Source of the DNA: Pseudomonadales bacterium
GTDB taxonomy: Bacteria; Pseudomonadota; Gammaproteobacteria; Pseudomonadales; UBA7434
DNA length: 64,000 nt
NCBI GenBank assembly: GCA_028223755.1
Contig: JAOIUY010000001.1
Coordinates: 48,001-112,000 of the forward strand
Direction: 5' to 3'
The notes below the pieces were generated by a model, which was given only the letters and a program-made list of their open reading frames with translations, searched no databases and was not told the origin of the DNA. The number at the start of each line of letters is the position of its first letter. Position 1 is the stretch's first letter. The position numbers and the translations under genes were made by a program. Shown here piece after piece: positions 17,858 to 26,512 of the stretch.

Positions 17858-18117
17858 TTCGAGCTCCGCGAGTGAATTTATTAATAGATCTATGAATCAC
17901 AGATCCCTTATAAGGTATTAATTAGGTATAGCGGAGAAGAGAATAGCCAGAAAATACGATAAAGAGTGTTGTGCGGAAGATCACAGTTTTTATGTGGACT
18001 TAGTCCGATAACTTTAATCTAACGAAAAAACTATGCTGTAAGAATGAGTATTTTATTTTTGATACTACATTATAAAACCCATACTCTGAATTTTATCAAT
18101 GATACGGGCGCCACATG

Positions 18118-18603
18118 TTAATGATCATGGCCGCCCAAACCATGCGCATGGCCATGAGAAATCTCTTCTGGTGTTGCTTCTCTGACATCGAGAATCGCAA
18201 CCGAAAAAATTATATCTAAACCCGCTAATGGATGGTTAGTATCAATATCGACATTAAACTTACCTACCTTAATTAAGGTTGCATCTCTAGCACCTTGTTC
18301 GGTATTCACTTTTATAGCCTGCCCTGCTTTTAATTTTTTAGGCTTGCTGATTAAATGCTTTATTGGTATGCGCTGCACTGCATTTTCAACACGCTCGCCA
18401 TAAGCCTGCGCTGCGGTCAGCTCAACATCTACCTTATCACCCACCACACTGCCCTCTAGAGCAACTTCTAAATCAGGCAAAATGTTTGCATGGCCATGCA
18501 GATAAGCCATTGGATTATCATCCGTCGACCTTTCAATTTCTTCGCCTTTATTATTTTTTAAGATATAACTAAATGTGGCCACTAAATTTTTTTCTATTTT
18601 CAT
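18118..18603 (-). CDS. slyD: FKBP-type peptidyl-prolyl isomerase SlyD
   Basis: Cytoplasmic prolyl isomerase and chaperone with a metal-binding tail, linked in E. coli to nickel delivery for hydrogenase. I start at ATG 18603 (MKIEKNLVATFSY, 161 residues); ATG 18606 directly before it is equally possible, and a longer reading has no family support. The FKBP part includes MAYLHGHANILPDLEVAL and the IF (insert-in-flap) domain at about 70-125. The tail HGHAHGLGGHDH is His-rich but shorter than in E. coli and lacks cysteines, so metal capacity is reduced. It is the last gene of the run after pgpA, with 69 bases between them. Confidence 0.9.
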   Translation of the reverse strand: MKIEKNLVATFSYILKNNKGEEIERSTDDNPMAYLHGHANILPDLEVALEGSVVGDKVDVELTAAQAYGERVENAVQRIPIKHLISKPKKLKAGQAIKVNTEQGARDATLIKVGKFNVDIDTNHPLAGLDIIFSVAILDVREATPEEISHGHAHGLGGHDH

Positions 18604-18672
18604 CATTGCTGTCTCTGTTATTATCATTATCTCTGTTGCTATCAGGGGCAAAGCTATCGCTAATAATCTTTA

Positions 18673-19161
18673 TTAAAATAAAGGTACTAAAAAGTACAAA
18701 ATAATCCCCGCTAATAGACCGGCAATAATATCGTCAAGCATAATACCTAGCCCACCATGCACCTGCTTATCAAAATAACTAATAGGCCAAGGTTTTAAAA
18801 TATCCAACAGACGAAACATTACAAAAGCCAAAAATATCCAAAGCCATCCTGTCGGCACGAACAGCATCGTAATCCAAAAGCCGACAAATTCATCCCAGAC
18901 AATAGCCCCATGGTCATGAGCACCCAAATCATCAGCCGTCTTGCCGCAAAAATAAATACCCACAATGCTCGCTATAAGAATGACTGCACATTGGATAACA
19001 AAAGACTGTCCCGCGATTAACAACCATAACGGAATTGCCGCCAACGTACCAAAAGTACCTGGCGCGAAACCGGTTAAACCACTACCTAACCCTAAGCCAA
19101 AAAAATGTGCGGGATGAGAAAATAAAAACGCCCACGTTGGTTCTTTTTTATTTTGCGTCAC
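18673..19161 (-). CDS. pgpA: Phosphatidylglycerophosphatase A
   Basis: Inner-membrane enzyme that removes the phosphate from phosphatidylglycerophosphate to make phosphatidylglycerol. The 162-residue protein has the family start GLGLGSGLTGFAPGTFGTLAAIP, with the Gly/Pro pattern near the first helix, the acidic motif in IVWDEFVGFW, and the C-terminal LDDIIAGLLAGIILY. Four hydrophobic segments are visible. It follows thiL by 14 bases, which is the standard nusB-thiL-pgpA order. A zinc or Mg requirement follows from the family. Confidence 0.93.
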   Translation of the reverse strand: MTQNKKEPTWAFLFSHPAHFFGLGLGSGLTGFAPGTFGTLAAIPLWLLIAGQSFVIQCAVILIASIVGIYFCGKTADDLGAHDHGAIVWDEFVGFWITMLFVPTGWLWIFLAFVMFRLLDILKPWPISYFDKQVHGGLGIMLDDIIAGLLAGIILYFLVPLF

Positions 19162-19175
19162 ATCATCACCTTTAC

Positions 19176-20174
19176 TTAAAAATGCGTATAGCCTTTATTA
19201 TTAATATCCCAACCTTTACCGAGTACATTAACACCAGTACCTTCAACTACGGTGCCAATTTTTGTGCACGGCAACGAAAACGTTGACGATAAAGCATGAA
19301 TTTCTTCTGACTGATTAGGCGCAACCGTCAATAAAAGTTCGTATTCATCCCCACCACCTAATACCCACTGCTGTACCTGCTGGTTATTTTTATTGGATGC
19401 TAAGCCGCTATGAACCGGCAAAGCCTCACCATCTAACTTTATCTGTACATTACTTTGGCTCGCAATATGATGAGCATCAGCAACTAAACCATCTGAAATA
19501 TCTATGGCTGCCGAAGCAACACCAATCAGTGTCTTGCCTAATGCTAAGCGTGGTATTGGCGCATAGAATGATGAGAGTAATTCTGCTCGATCATCAGCGC
19601 TGCAAACCCACTGCGATAAATCTTCAGTCGGCATAAGCAGCTGTAATGCTGCTGCGCCCTTACCTAATGAGCCGCTTACCCAAACATCATCGCCGACTTG
19701 TGCGCCACTACGACGTAAACACAAACCTGAATCGCTTTGCGTCTCACCAATAACAGTTAACGAAACCACTAAGCCCTGATTGATTTTTGTAGTATCGCCA
19801 CCAATCAACGCTACATTATATTGCTCGCATAATTCACTCAAGCGCTTTGAAAATACAGCCAACCATTTTGGATCGGCCTGCGATAGAGATAGAGCCATTG
19901 TCATCCAGCGTGGCGTCGCCCCCATTGCGGCAAAGTCACTCAAGTTAACACCCATTGCACGGGTAGCAACGTGTTCGGCTAAAAATTCAGGAGGGAAATG
20001 CACACCCTCAATTAGGGTGTCGGTGGCTACTACTAAAGGTTTATTATCAGTGTCGATGACTGCAGCATCGTCACCAATCCCCACTAAAGTGTGTGCGTTA
20101 GAAAGCTGATGCGGAGTATTCGCAAAAGAAAAATACCGTTTGATAATGTCAAACTCAGAAAGAGAATCCATCAT
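19176..20174 (-). CDS. thiL: Thiamine-monophosphate kinase
   Basis: Phosphorylates thiamine monophosphate to the cofactor TPP with ATP. The 332-residue protein has the expected PurM-like layout: N-terminal SEFDIIKRYF, the metal-binding GIGDDAAVI (about 33-41), MGVNLSDFAAMGATPRW, and the C-terminal AIDISDGLVADAHHI and GGDEYELL. Two Met codons start the frame (20174 and 20171). It lies four bases downstream of nusB in the riboflavin operon. The enzyme completes the route from thiamine imported by the operon at 12-17 kb. Confidence 0.95.
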   Translation of the reverse strand: MMDSLSEFDIIKRYFSFANTPHQLSNAHTLVGIGDDAAVIDTDNKPLVVATDTLIEGVHFPPEFLAEHVATRAMGVNLSDFAAMGATPRWMTMALSLSQADPKWLAVFSKRLSELCEQYNVALIGGDTTKINQGLVVSLTVIGETQSDSGLCLRRSGAQVGDDVWVSGSLGKGAAALQLLMPTEDLSQWVCSADDRAELLSSFYAPIPRLALGKTLIGVASAAIDISDGLVADAHHIASQSNVQIKLDGEALPVHSGLASNKNNQQVQQWVLGGGDEYELLLTVAPNQSEEIHALSSTFSLPCTKIGTVVEGTGVNVLGKGWDINNKGYTHF

Positions 20175-20178
20175 TCAC

Positions 20179-20649
20179 TCAGCTATTAGCAGCAACCTCA
20201 AGTGCGCGTACTTCTATCGCGACTTTATCCAACAAGCCATTAACAAACTTATGGCTGTCTTCAGGACCAAATTTCTTGGCGAGATTAACGGCTTCGTTAA
20301 TTGATACTTTATAAGGTACATCAATGCGATTTTTTAATTCATATACACTAATACGCAATAACGCACGTGTAATAGGATCGCACTCTTCTAACTTTCTATC
20401 TGTGGCATAAGGCTCAAGTAAAACGTCTAGGGCATCCGCTGATCGCTGAACACCTGATAATAATTCCATAAAGTATTCTAAGTCCGTACCTTTCATATTA
20501 AAGTCGACACGAAACTGAGCTGCAATTTCATTGGCCGGCGCGGCCGTTAAATGCCACTGATACAAACCCTGCATAGCAAAATGTCGCGCCTTATGACGTT
20601 CGCTCGCTAATGCACGACGCTTAATCTGATCTGGAGAAGGTTTTGCCAT
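20179..20649 (-). CDS. nusB: Transcription antitermination factor NusB
   Basis: All-helical RNA-binding protein that with NusE (S10) binds boxA in rRNA leaders and prevents Rho termination. The 156-residue protein shows ARHFAMQGLYQW near the N-terminus, ELLSGVQ in the middle, and the diagnostic LLRISVYELKNRIDVPYKVSINEAV region with NEAVNLAKKFG and FVNGLLDKVA. Its start codon overlaps the ribH stop (TAATG), so it is coupled to ribH, the normal arrangement in gammaproteobacteria. Confidence 0.96.
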   Translation of the reverse strand: MAKPSPDQIKRRALASERHKARHFAMQGLYQWHLTAAPANEIAAQFRVDFNMKGTDLEYFMELLSGVQRSADALDVLLEPYATDRKLEECDPITRALLRISVYELKNRIDVPYKVSINEAVNLAKKFGPEDSHKFVNGLLDKVAIEVRALEVAANS

Positions 20650-21188
20650 TACGATAAACGCTCTAGTAAGTCTGCCATTTCTAATGCTGCTAATGCTGCT
20701 TCACGCCCTTTATTAGCTTCGCCTTCTTCGGCGCGCGCTAAAGCTTGATCAACATTGTTAACGGTTAATACACCAAAACCAATTGGCAAATCGTACTCTA
20801 ATGTTACATCGGCAATACCGCGCGCACATTCACCAGCAACAAAATCGAAGTGCGGCGTATCGCCTTTAATAATTACACCTAGCGTGACAATGGCTTTATG
20901 CTGGCCAATGTTAGCTACTCGCTTAACAGCCAATGGCACTTCATAAGAACCTGGCACATATATAATATCAATTTGGCTATCATCAATGCCGCTTTCGTTA
21001 ATCGCTGCTAGTGCACCTTGCAATAATTTATCAGCTATAAATGCATGCCAGCGACCAACAACAATCGCAACACGATATGACTGATCGCGACAAACACCAC
21101 CAACAACATTAATGCCATCAATTTTTTTCTGTAATTCGTCTGAACGCTGATAGTCCATTGAACGAGGATCTTGTGCTTCTGTTTTCAT
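20649..21188 (-). CDS. ribH: 6,7-dimethyl-8-ribityllumazine synthase
   Basis: Condenses the butanone phosphate made by RibB with the pyrimidine intermediate to give lumazine; forms a capsid-like or pentameric assembly. At 179 residues it carries about 23 extra N-terminal residues. Active-site features include VPGSYEVPLAV, LGVIIKGDTPHFDFVA with the catalytic His, and GVLTVNNVDQALARA plus NKGREAALAALEM. The usual Phe-Asn near the N-terminus is replaced by GRWHAFI, a Trp reminiscent of RibH2-type enzymes, while the rest is RibH1-like. It lies between ribBA and nusB. Confidence 0.95.
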   Translation of the reverse strand: MKTEAQDPRSMDYQRSDELQKKIDGINVVGGVCRDQSYRVAIVVGRWHAFIADKLLQGALAAINESGIDDSQIDIIYVPGSYEVPLAVKRVANIGQHKAIVTLGVIIKGDTPHFDFVAGECARGIADVTLEYDLPIGFGVLTVNNVDQALARAEEGEANKGREAALAALEMADLLERLS

Positions 21189-21209
21189 AATTATATTAAG
21201 CCGTTTTTG

Positions 21210-22337
21210 TTAACTGTCGCAAGCAACGTATTCAACCACTTCTAAATCAAAACCGGAAATACCACTGTAGTGTTTATCCGGCCCCATTAAACGCATTTTT
21301 TGCACGCCCAGTTGACGTAAAATTTGTGAGCCCACACCAACCGTTAAAGAATCACTTCCCTTCGTCACTAGCACTGAAGGTTTGGCCCTGCGACCTAATG
21401 CAATCTGCGCATCCTCTAACCAATCAATTGACGTGTTATGTGTGGCCAATAAAACCAGAACACCACAACCCTCTTTTTCTATAGCCGCTAAACAGCGATT
21501 AATATTCCAATCAGGCTTTTTACCTAACTGTGCGCCAAACATATCTCTAACAGCCGAACCCGTGTGCACTCGAACTAGCGTGGGATCATCGCCATTCGGC
21601 GATCCTTTGACTAATGCCAAATGCGTTTCACCATCTGTACTATCCTGAAATACATTGATAATGAATTTACCATGATCGGTATTAATTTCACCTTGCTCTA
21701 ACAGATTCACTGTTTTTTCATGCAATAAACGATAATGAATCAAATCAGCAATGGTGCCAATTTTTAAATCATGCTTTTCGGCAAAGGCATCAAGATCTTC
21801 GCGGCGCGCCATATTGCCATCGTCATTTATAATTTCAACAATGACGGCAGACTCATCAAACCCAGCCAATCTTGCTAAGTCGCAACTAGCCTCAGTATGT
21901 CCAGCTCTAATTAATACACCGCCTGTTTGCGCCATCAATGGAAAAATATGACCTGGCTGTACAACATCGGCAGGCACAGCATTTTTATTAGCTGCCGCTT
22001 TTATTGTGCAAGCACGGTCTGCAGCACTAATACCCGTGGTTACACCCACGGCAGCTTCAATCGATAAAGTGAAATTAGTACTATATGCGGCGCGATTTTC
22101 ATCAACCATTAAAGGTAAATCTAATTGCTTACAGCGCTGCTTACTCATTGGCATACAAATTAAGCCACGCCCTTCGCGTGCCATAAAATTTACCGCCTCT
22201 GGCGTTACGCACTGCGCAGCCATCACTAAATCGCCTTCATTCTCACGATCTTCGTCATCCATAAGAACAACCATCTTGCCCAATCGAATATCGGCAATAA
22301 GCTCTTCTGTAGTATTTAATTGATTCAATTTTCTCAT
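21210..22337 (-). CDS. ribBA: 3,4-dihydroxy-2-butanone-4-phosphate synthase with degenerate GTP cyclohydrolase II domain
   Basis: The N-terminal half (about 1-205) makes the four-carbon unit of riboflavin from ribulose 5-phosphate; it shows DDEDRENEGDLVMAA, GLICMPM, and HTEASCDLARLAG. The C-terminal half (about 210-370) has the cyclohydrolase II fold, but where RibA has a three-cysteine zinc site (SECLTGD...LRCDCG) this protein has TGSAVRDMFGAQLG, so zinc binding and GTP hydrolysis should be lost. This explains the separate intact ribA at 10.4 kb. RibBA-like proteins of this kind are known in other gammaproteobacteria. 375 residues, in the operon between ribE and ribH. Confidence 0.93.
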   Translation of the reverse strand: MRKLNQLNTTEELIADIRLGKMVVLMDDEDRENEGDLVMAAQCVTPEAVNFMAREGRGLICMPMSKQRCKQLDLPLMVDENRAAYSTNFTLSIEAAVGVTTGISAADRACTIKAAANKNAVPADVVQPGHIFPLMAQTGGVLIRAGHTEASCDLARLAGFDESAVIVEIINDDGNMARREDLDAFAEKHDLKIGTIADLIHYRLLHEKTVNLLEQGEINTDHGKFIINVFQDSTDGETHLALVKGSPNGDDPTLVRVHTGSAVRDMFGAQLGKKPDWNINRCLAAIEKEGCGVLVLLATHNTSIDWLEDAQIALGRRAKPSVLVTKGSDSLTVGVGSQILRQLGVQKMRLMGPDKHYSGISGFDLEVVEYVACDS

Positions 22338-22366
22338 AAGGTATTGATCACTCTAACCCAAAAAAA

Positions 22367-22966
22367 TTACTCGCTTTTATAAGTCGACATACGCTCAAGG
22401 TATCGCGCAATAACATCAACTTCTAAATTCACTCGACTACCGACTTGATAATCACCAAATAGCGTTTCATCAAATGTATGAGGAATAATGTTTAGCTCGA
22501 ATACCGTACCACTGACAGCATTGACCGTTAAACTTGTACCATCCACACAGATTGACCCCTTTTGGGCAATATATTTTGCAAGTGGTTCAGGTGATCTTAT
22601 GGCAAAACGCCATGAGCGTGCATCTTCGTAACGCTCAACTATTTCGCCCACACCATCAACATGGCCACTCACTAGATGACCACCTAAAGATGAACTCGGC
22701 GTCAATGACTTTTCTAAATTAACAGAACTGCCTTCTTGTAAATCGCCTAATGTTGTAAGCGCTAATGTCTCATTAGAAACATCCACCCAAAAACCGCAAT
22801 CAATAAACTCAACTACCGTCAAACAAACACCATTAATGGCGATGCTAGCACCCAACTCAACATCCGCTAACGGAAGCTCGGCCGAATGAATTAATAATCG
22901 CTTGTCACCACCTACGGCTTCAATCGTTTTTATACTGCCTTTGGCTTGTATTAATCCTGTAAACAT
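22367..22966 (-). CDS. ribE: Riboflavin synthase alpha subunit
   Basis: Dismutates two 6,7-dimethyl-8-ribityllumazine molecules to riboflavin, the last step of the pathway. The 199-residue protein is a tandem of two lumazine-binding domains (about 1-97 and 98-195). The N-terminal MFTGLIQAKGSI is conserved, SIAINGVCLTVVE in the first domain pairs with SICVDGTSLTVNAV in the second, and GGHLVSGHVDGVG joins them. The gene is also called ribC in E. coli. It lies 30 bases before ribBA in the operon. Confidence 0.95.
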   Translation of the reverse strand: MFTGLIQAKGSIKTIEAVGGDKRLLIHSAELPLADVELGASIAINGVCLTVVEFIDCGFWVDVSNETLALTTLGDLQEGSSVNLEKSLTPSSSLGGHLVSGHVDGVGEIVERYEDARSWRFAIRSPEPLAKYIAQKGSICVDGTSLTVNAVSGTVFELNIIPHTFDETLFGDYQVGSRVNLEVDVIARYLERMSTYKSE

Positions 22967-23022
22967 TTTTGATCTCTATCACTTACTCATTATTTAAATT
23001 AACGGCAAATATATCTTTAAGG

Positions 23023-24201
23023 TTAACTATTTTTTAACTGACACGTTAGCAACCAATCAGTACCAACAGCGGTAATATCGCTAATGGTTAAGTCCATCGC
23101 TTCGGACATGGTATCTAAATGTAAATTAAAGACAGGCATTGCATCCGCACCCATTAACTTAGGCGCCATAAATACTTTTAACTCATCAGATAATCGCTGA
23201 TGAACAAATTCTCCGGCTAATGTTGGCCCTGCTTCTACTAATACATTATTCATCTCACAACGAGCAAGATAAGCAAGCAGTGCTAATAAGTTAACACCCG
23301 TTGATTGCTTGTCATCAGCAGCCAACTCGACCACTTTCACGCCACGTGATTGCAGAGCTTGCATTCGATCGGCAGATGCACCATCAACACAAGCAATATA
23401 AACATCGCGGGTCGATAACATTTCAGCACTAATAACGGTGGCATCTAGCGGTGTTTTTAATTGTGAATCAACAATCACTAACGCCGGCTGTCTAGAAACG
23501 TCTTGTGATAAATCCTGCTCACGGACATTCAACTTAGGGTTATCGTGGGCAACTGTTCCAACGCCGGTGATAATCGCACAACTACTAGCGCGCAGCTGCT
23601 GAACATATTTGCGTGCTGTCGGTGCAGTAATCCATTCACTCTCACCAGAGGCCATAGCTGAACGGCCATCTAAACTCATCGCCATCTTAACGCTAACAAA
23701 AGGTAACTGCTGTTGCATGCGTTTAATAAAACCACGGTTGACAGCTGCCGCTTGCTCGCTCAACAAACCAGTACTGACTTCGAGTCCGGCGTCACGCAAT
23801 AATTGGTTACCCTGCCCCGACACATTGGGGTTAGGATCTTCCATTGCCGATACCACGCGCACTATACCTGCCGCTTGCAATGCATCAGTACAGGCACCGG
23901 TTTTTCCAACAAAGCTGCAAGGCTCCAAACTAACATACGCCGTTGCTCCTTTCGCTTGTGTACCCGCATCAGCAATCGCATTAACTTCCGCATGGCCATC
24001 GCCTGCCTTCACATGCCAGCCACGACCAACAACTTTATCGTTTTTAACTAAGACACAACCAACGCAGGGATTCGGTGTCGTGGTATAAAGTCCACGCTCC
24101 GCCAACTGAATCGCCTCGGCCATAAACTGCCGATCAGCGATAGAAAAAGGTAAATTAATCGACACTGGCTTCCGCGCTTTGGTCAGCGCCGCTTTCTGCA
24201 T
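23023..24201 (-). CDS. ribD: Bifunctional riboflavin deaminase/reductase RibD
   Basis: Deaminates and then reduces the pyrimidine intermediate of riboflavin synthesis. The N-terminal deaminase domain shows the zinc motif HAEV and [11 protein letters not shown]; the C-terminal reductase starts near residue 160 ([13 protein letters not shown]) and contains [14 protein letters not shown]. The start is uncertain. The longest reading (392 residues) overlaps nrdR by 47 bases. A GTG at 24165 has GGAAG just upstream and overlaps the nrdR stop, and ATG 24123 ([11 protein letters not shown]) matches the E. coli start best. The nrdR-ribD order is conserved. Confidence 0.93.
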   Translation of the reverse strand: MQKAALTKARKPVSINLPFSIADRQFMAEAIQLAERGLYTTTPNPCVGCVLVKNDKVVGRGWHVKAGDGHAEVNAIADAGTQAKGATAYVSLEPCSFVGKTGACTDALQAAGIVRVVSAMEDPNPNVSGQGNQLLRDAGLEVSTGLLSEQAAAVNRGFIKRMQQQLPFVSVKMAMSLDGRSAMASGESEWITAPTARKYVQQLRASSCAIITGVGTVAHDNPKLNVREQDLSQDVSRQPALVIVDSQLKTPLDATVISAEMLSTRDVYIACVDGASADRMQALQSRGVKVVELAADDKQSTGVNLLALLAYLARCEMNNVLVEAGPTLAGEFVHQRLSDELKVFMAPKLMGADAMPVFNLHLDTMSEAMDLTISDITAVGTDWLLTCQLKNS

Positions 24202-24667
24202 TCAGCCCAGCAACATCTTCAGCAGACAGCTTGTCAATTTCTTCGCGGAATTCGTTGAGGTCTTGAAAGCTTCGGTAAACCGAAGCAAAGCGAACATAGG
24301 CAACATGATCAAGCGCACGCAAATGCTGCATTACTGCTTCACCGACGCGAATAGCACTGACTTCACGCTCGCCCGTTGCCATTAACTCATGTTTGATATG
24401 ACTCACTGCTGTTTCGATTTGTTCAACACTGACAGGACGTTTTTCTAAGGCGCGCAAAATACCGCCACGCAATTTGTTTTCATCAAAAGGTTGGCGTACA
24501 TCATTTTGCTTAATAATTTTAGGCAGTAATAGCTCAGCCGTTTCATACGTTGTAAAACGCTCAGTGCAAGACTGACATTCACGACGCCGACGAATTTGCT
24601 CACCCTCGGCAACTAACCGAGAGTCAATCACTTTAGTGTCTTCTTCTGAACAAAAAGGACAGCGCAT
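24155..24667 (-). CDS. nrdR: Transcriptional repressor NrdR
   Basis: Zinc-finger/ATP-cone repressor of ribonucleotide reductase genes, sensing dATP and ATP. The N-terminal zinc ribbon is formed by CPFC and CQSC with the intervening basic [10 protein letters not shown]; the ATP-cone follows from about residue 49 ([18 protein letters not shown]) to 140. The 170-residue length includes a C-terminal acidic tail longer than usual. It lies between glyA and ribD and its end overlaps the annotated ribD start. Confidence 0.96.
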   Translation of the reverse strand: MRCPFCSEEDTKVIDSRLVAEGEQIRRRRECQSCTERFTTYETAELLLPKIIKQNDVRQPFDENKLRGGILRALEKRPVSVEQIETAVSHIKHELMATGEREVSAIRVGEAVMQHLRALDHVAYVRFASVYRSFQDLNEFREEIDKLSAEDVAGLNAESGADQSAEASVD

Positions 24668-24704
24668 AGTTATTTAACTCGTCTTGTAGGCTAAGCGAAT
24701 ACTT

Positions 24705-25961
24705 TTAATCTGCGTAAACAGGAAAGCGTTTACACAACTCAGATACTTGGCCACGGACGCGATCAATGACTGCCTGGTCATTAACATCTACTAAGATGTC
24801 ACACATCCAATGAGTCATTTCAATCACTTCTGCTTCTTTAAAACCGCGTGTAGTAATTGCAGGTGTACCTACTCGTAAACCACTAGTGACAAACGGTGAG
24901 CGTGGGTCGTTAGGTACCGCATTTTTATTCACTGTAATATGTGCTGCACCTAATGCCGCATCGGCATCGGTACCGGTATACTCTTTACCAATTAAATCAA
25001 CCAACATTAAATGGTTATGCGTACCGCCAGAAACAATTTTAATGCCTCTTTCAATAAAGGTATTCGCCATTGCTTTTGCATTAGCAACAACTTGCTGCTG
25101 ATACACTTTGAAGTCATCTTCCATCGCTTCTTTAAAACTAACGGCTTTCGCTGCAATCACATGCATTAATGGGCCACCTTGGCCGCCAGGGAAAACAGCA
25201 GAGTTAAATTTCTTTTCTAACGCAGGATTGGCTTTAGCTAAAATAATTCCACCACGTGGGCCGCGCAATGTTTTATGCGTTGTAGAAGTAACAACATCGG
25301 CATAAGGAACAGGGCTAGGATAAACACCTGCAGCCACTAAGCCGGAAACATGAGCCATATCGACCAACAAATAAGCTTCAACCTTATCTGCGATTTCACG
25401 GAAGCGCGCCCAATCAACAATACCTGAGTACGCAGAAAAACCAGCCACAATCATTTTAGGTTTATGCTCTAATGCTAACGCTTCAACTTGCTCGTAATCA
25501 ATTTCACCCGTTTCAGCATTCAAACCATACTGAACCGCGTTATAAACTTTGCCTGAAAAGTTTGGCTTTGCACCATGCGTTAAGTGACCACCGGCATCTA
25601 AGCTCATACCTAGCACAGTATCGCCTGCACTTAACAAGGCTAAATAAACAGCACTGTTTGCCTGCGAACCTGAATGCGGCTGCACATTGGCGTAATCGGC
25701 ACCAAATAGTTTTTTAGCGCGCTCAACGGCTAAATCCTCAGCCAAATCAACAAACTCACAACCGCCGTAATAGCGCTTACCCGAATAACCTTCGGCGTAT
25801 TTATTGGTTAGCTTGGTACCCTGCGCTTCCATTACTCGAGGGCTACAATAATTTTCTGAGGCAATTAACTCTATATGATCTTCTTGACGCTGCTCTTCTG
25901 CAGCAATCGCCGCTTGTAACTCATCATCAAAACCAGCCACTGTCATGCTTTTGTCGAACAT
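24705..25961 (-). CDS. glyA: Serine hydroxymethyltransferase
   Basis: PLP enzyme that interconverts serine and glycine while loading tetrahydrofolate with a one-carbon unit. The 418-residue protein has the expected features: [41 protein letters not shown], and the PLP-binding lysine in [21 protein letters not shown] precedes the ATG closely. It is the first gene of the minus-strand run and has a leader of more than 200 bases with a nested inverted repeat (see 26047-26098). Confidence 0.97.
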   Translation of the reverse strand: MFDKSMTVAGFDDELQAAIAAEEQRQEDHIELIASENYCSPRVMEAQGTKLTNKYAEGYSGKRYYGGCEFVDLAEDLAVERAKKLFGADYANVQPHSGSQANSAVYLALLSAGDTVLGMSLDAGGHLTHGAKPNFSGKVYNAVQYGLNAETGEIDYEQVEALALEHKPKMIVAGFSAYSGIVDWARFREIADKVEAYLLVDMAHVSGLVAAGVYPSPVPYADVVTSTTHKTLRGPRGGIILAKANPALEKKFNSAVFPGGQGGPLMHVIAAKAVSFKEAMEDDFKVYQQQVVANAKAMANTFIERGIKIVSGGTHNHLMLVDLIGKEYTGTDADAALGAAHITVNKNAVPNDPRSPFVTSGLRVGTPAITTRGFKEAEVIEMTHWMCDILVDVNDQAVIDRVRGQVSELCKRFPVYAD

Positions 25962-26512
25962 TCAACCACTCCAAAAATTTAAAAGAATACAAACTCGCGA
26001 TATTATTAATACGCAGCGCTGACGAATTAGCCCACCTCAGGGCGTCGACGGTAACGCTCAAAGCTTCGAATTCGGCTTAGCGTCGGCAAATACCCGTCTA
26101 TTTCTTCAATGTACCCTCGGAAATGTCACTTACTGTGATGTTGCAGTCAGTGCCAAAAGACAACCAAAGGGCGGCTACGAAAGGAGCGCGTATTCTACAT
26201 TAATAGGCCACTTATATGCACTGATAACAAGTTACAGTGATCCTTTTTATGACATGACTATCCTATCTCGCCTCAGACAGCACAATACGAAAAATAAACG
26301 ACCCAAAAAACTTCAAGCCATTGAATTTTATATATTTTTATTTAGTAGGCGGTTAACACTGGCACTCACTTTATGTCACATACTCCGGTATACTAGCGCG
26401 CTGTTAGTGGGCCGCCATTCACGCGTAGATAGATGACGAATAAAGGCTGCTCAAATATTACCCATTTCGCGCCCCGGCAGGCCCGATTCTTCAGTCAACT
26501 TGGAAACCATCC
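25962..26512. other. Divergent intergenic region between glyA and ettA
   Basis: 551 bases without a credible gene. It holds the structured inverted repeat at 26047-26098 and, on the minus strand, a TAGAAT (26192-26197) that could be the -10 box of a glyA promoter, although no good -35 box is visible at 17 bases. A 60-codon reading frame at 26254-26436 has no ribosome site or recognisable character. I see no tRNA. Confidence 0.6.
26047..26098 (-). other. Nested inverted repeat, possible structured glyA leader RNA
   Basis: Three stacked stems can form: GACGG/CCGTC (26047-26051 with 26094-26098), ACGCT/AGCGT (26054-26058 with 26079-26083) and AAGC/GCTT (26061-26064 with 26075-26078), closing a ten-base loop that contains TTCGAA. 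It would lie about 90-140 bases upstream of the glyA start in its transcript. No T-run follows, so it is not a simple terminator. I do not recognise a known riboswitch. Confidence 0.4.

Noticed and set aside
26254-26436. 60-codon frame between glyA and ettA
   Set aside because: Short, no ribosome site, no recognisable features.
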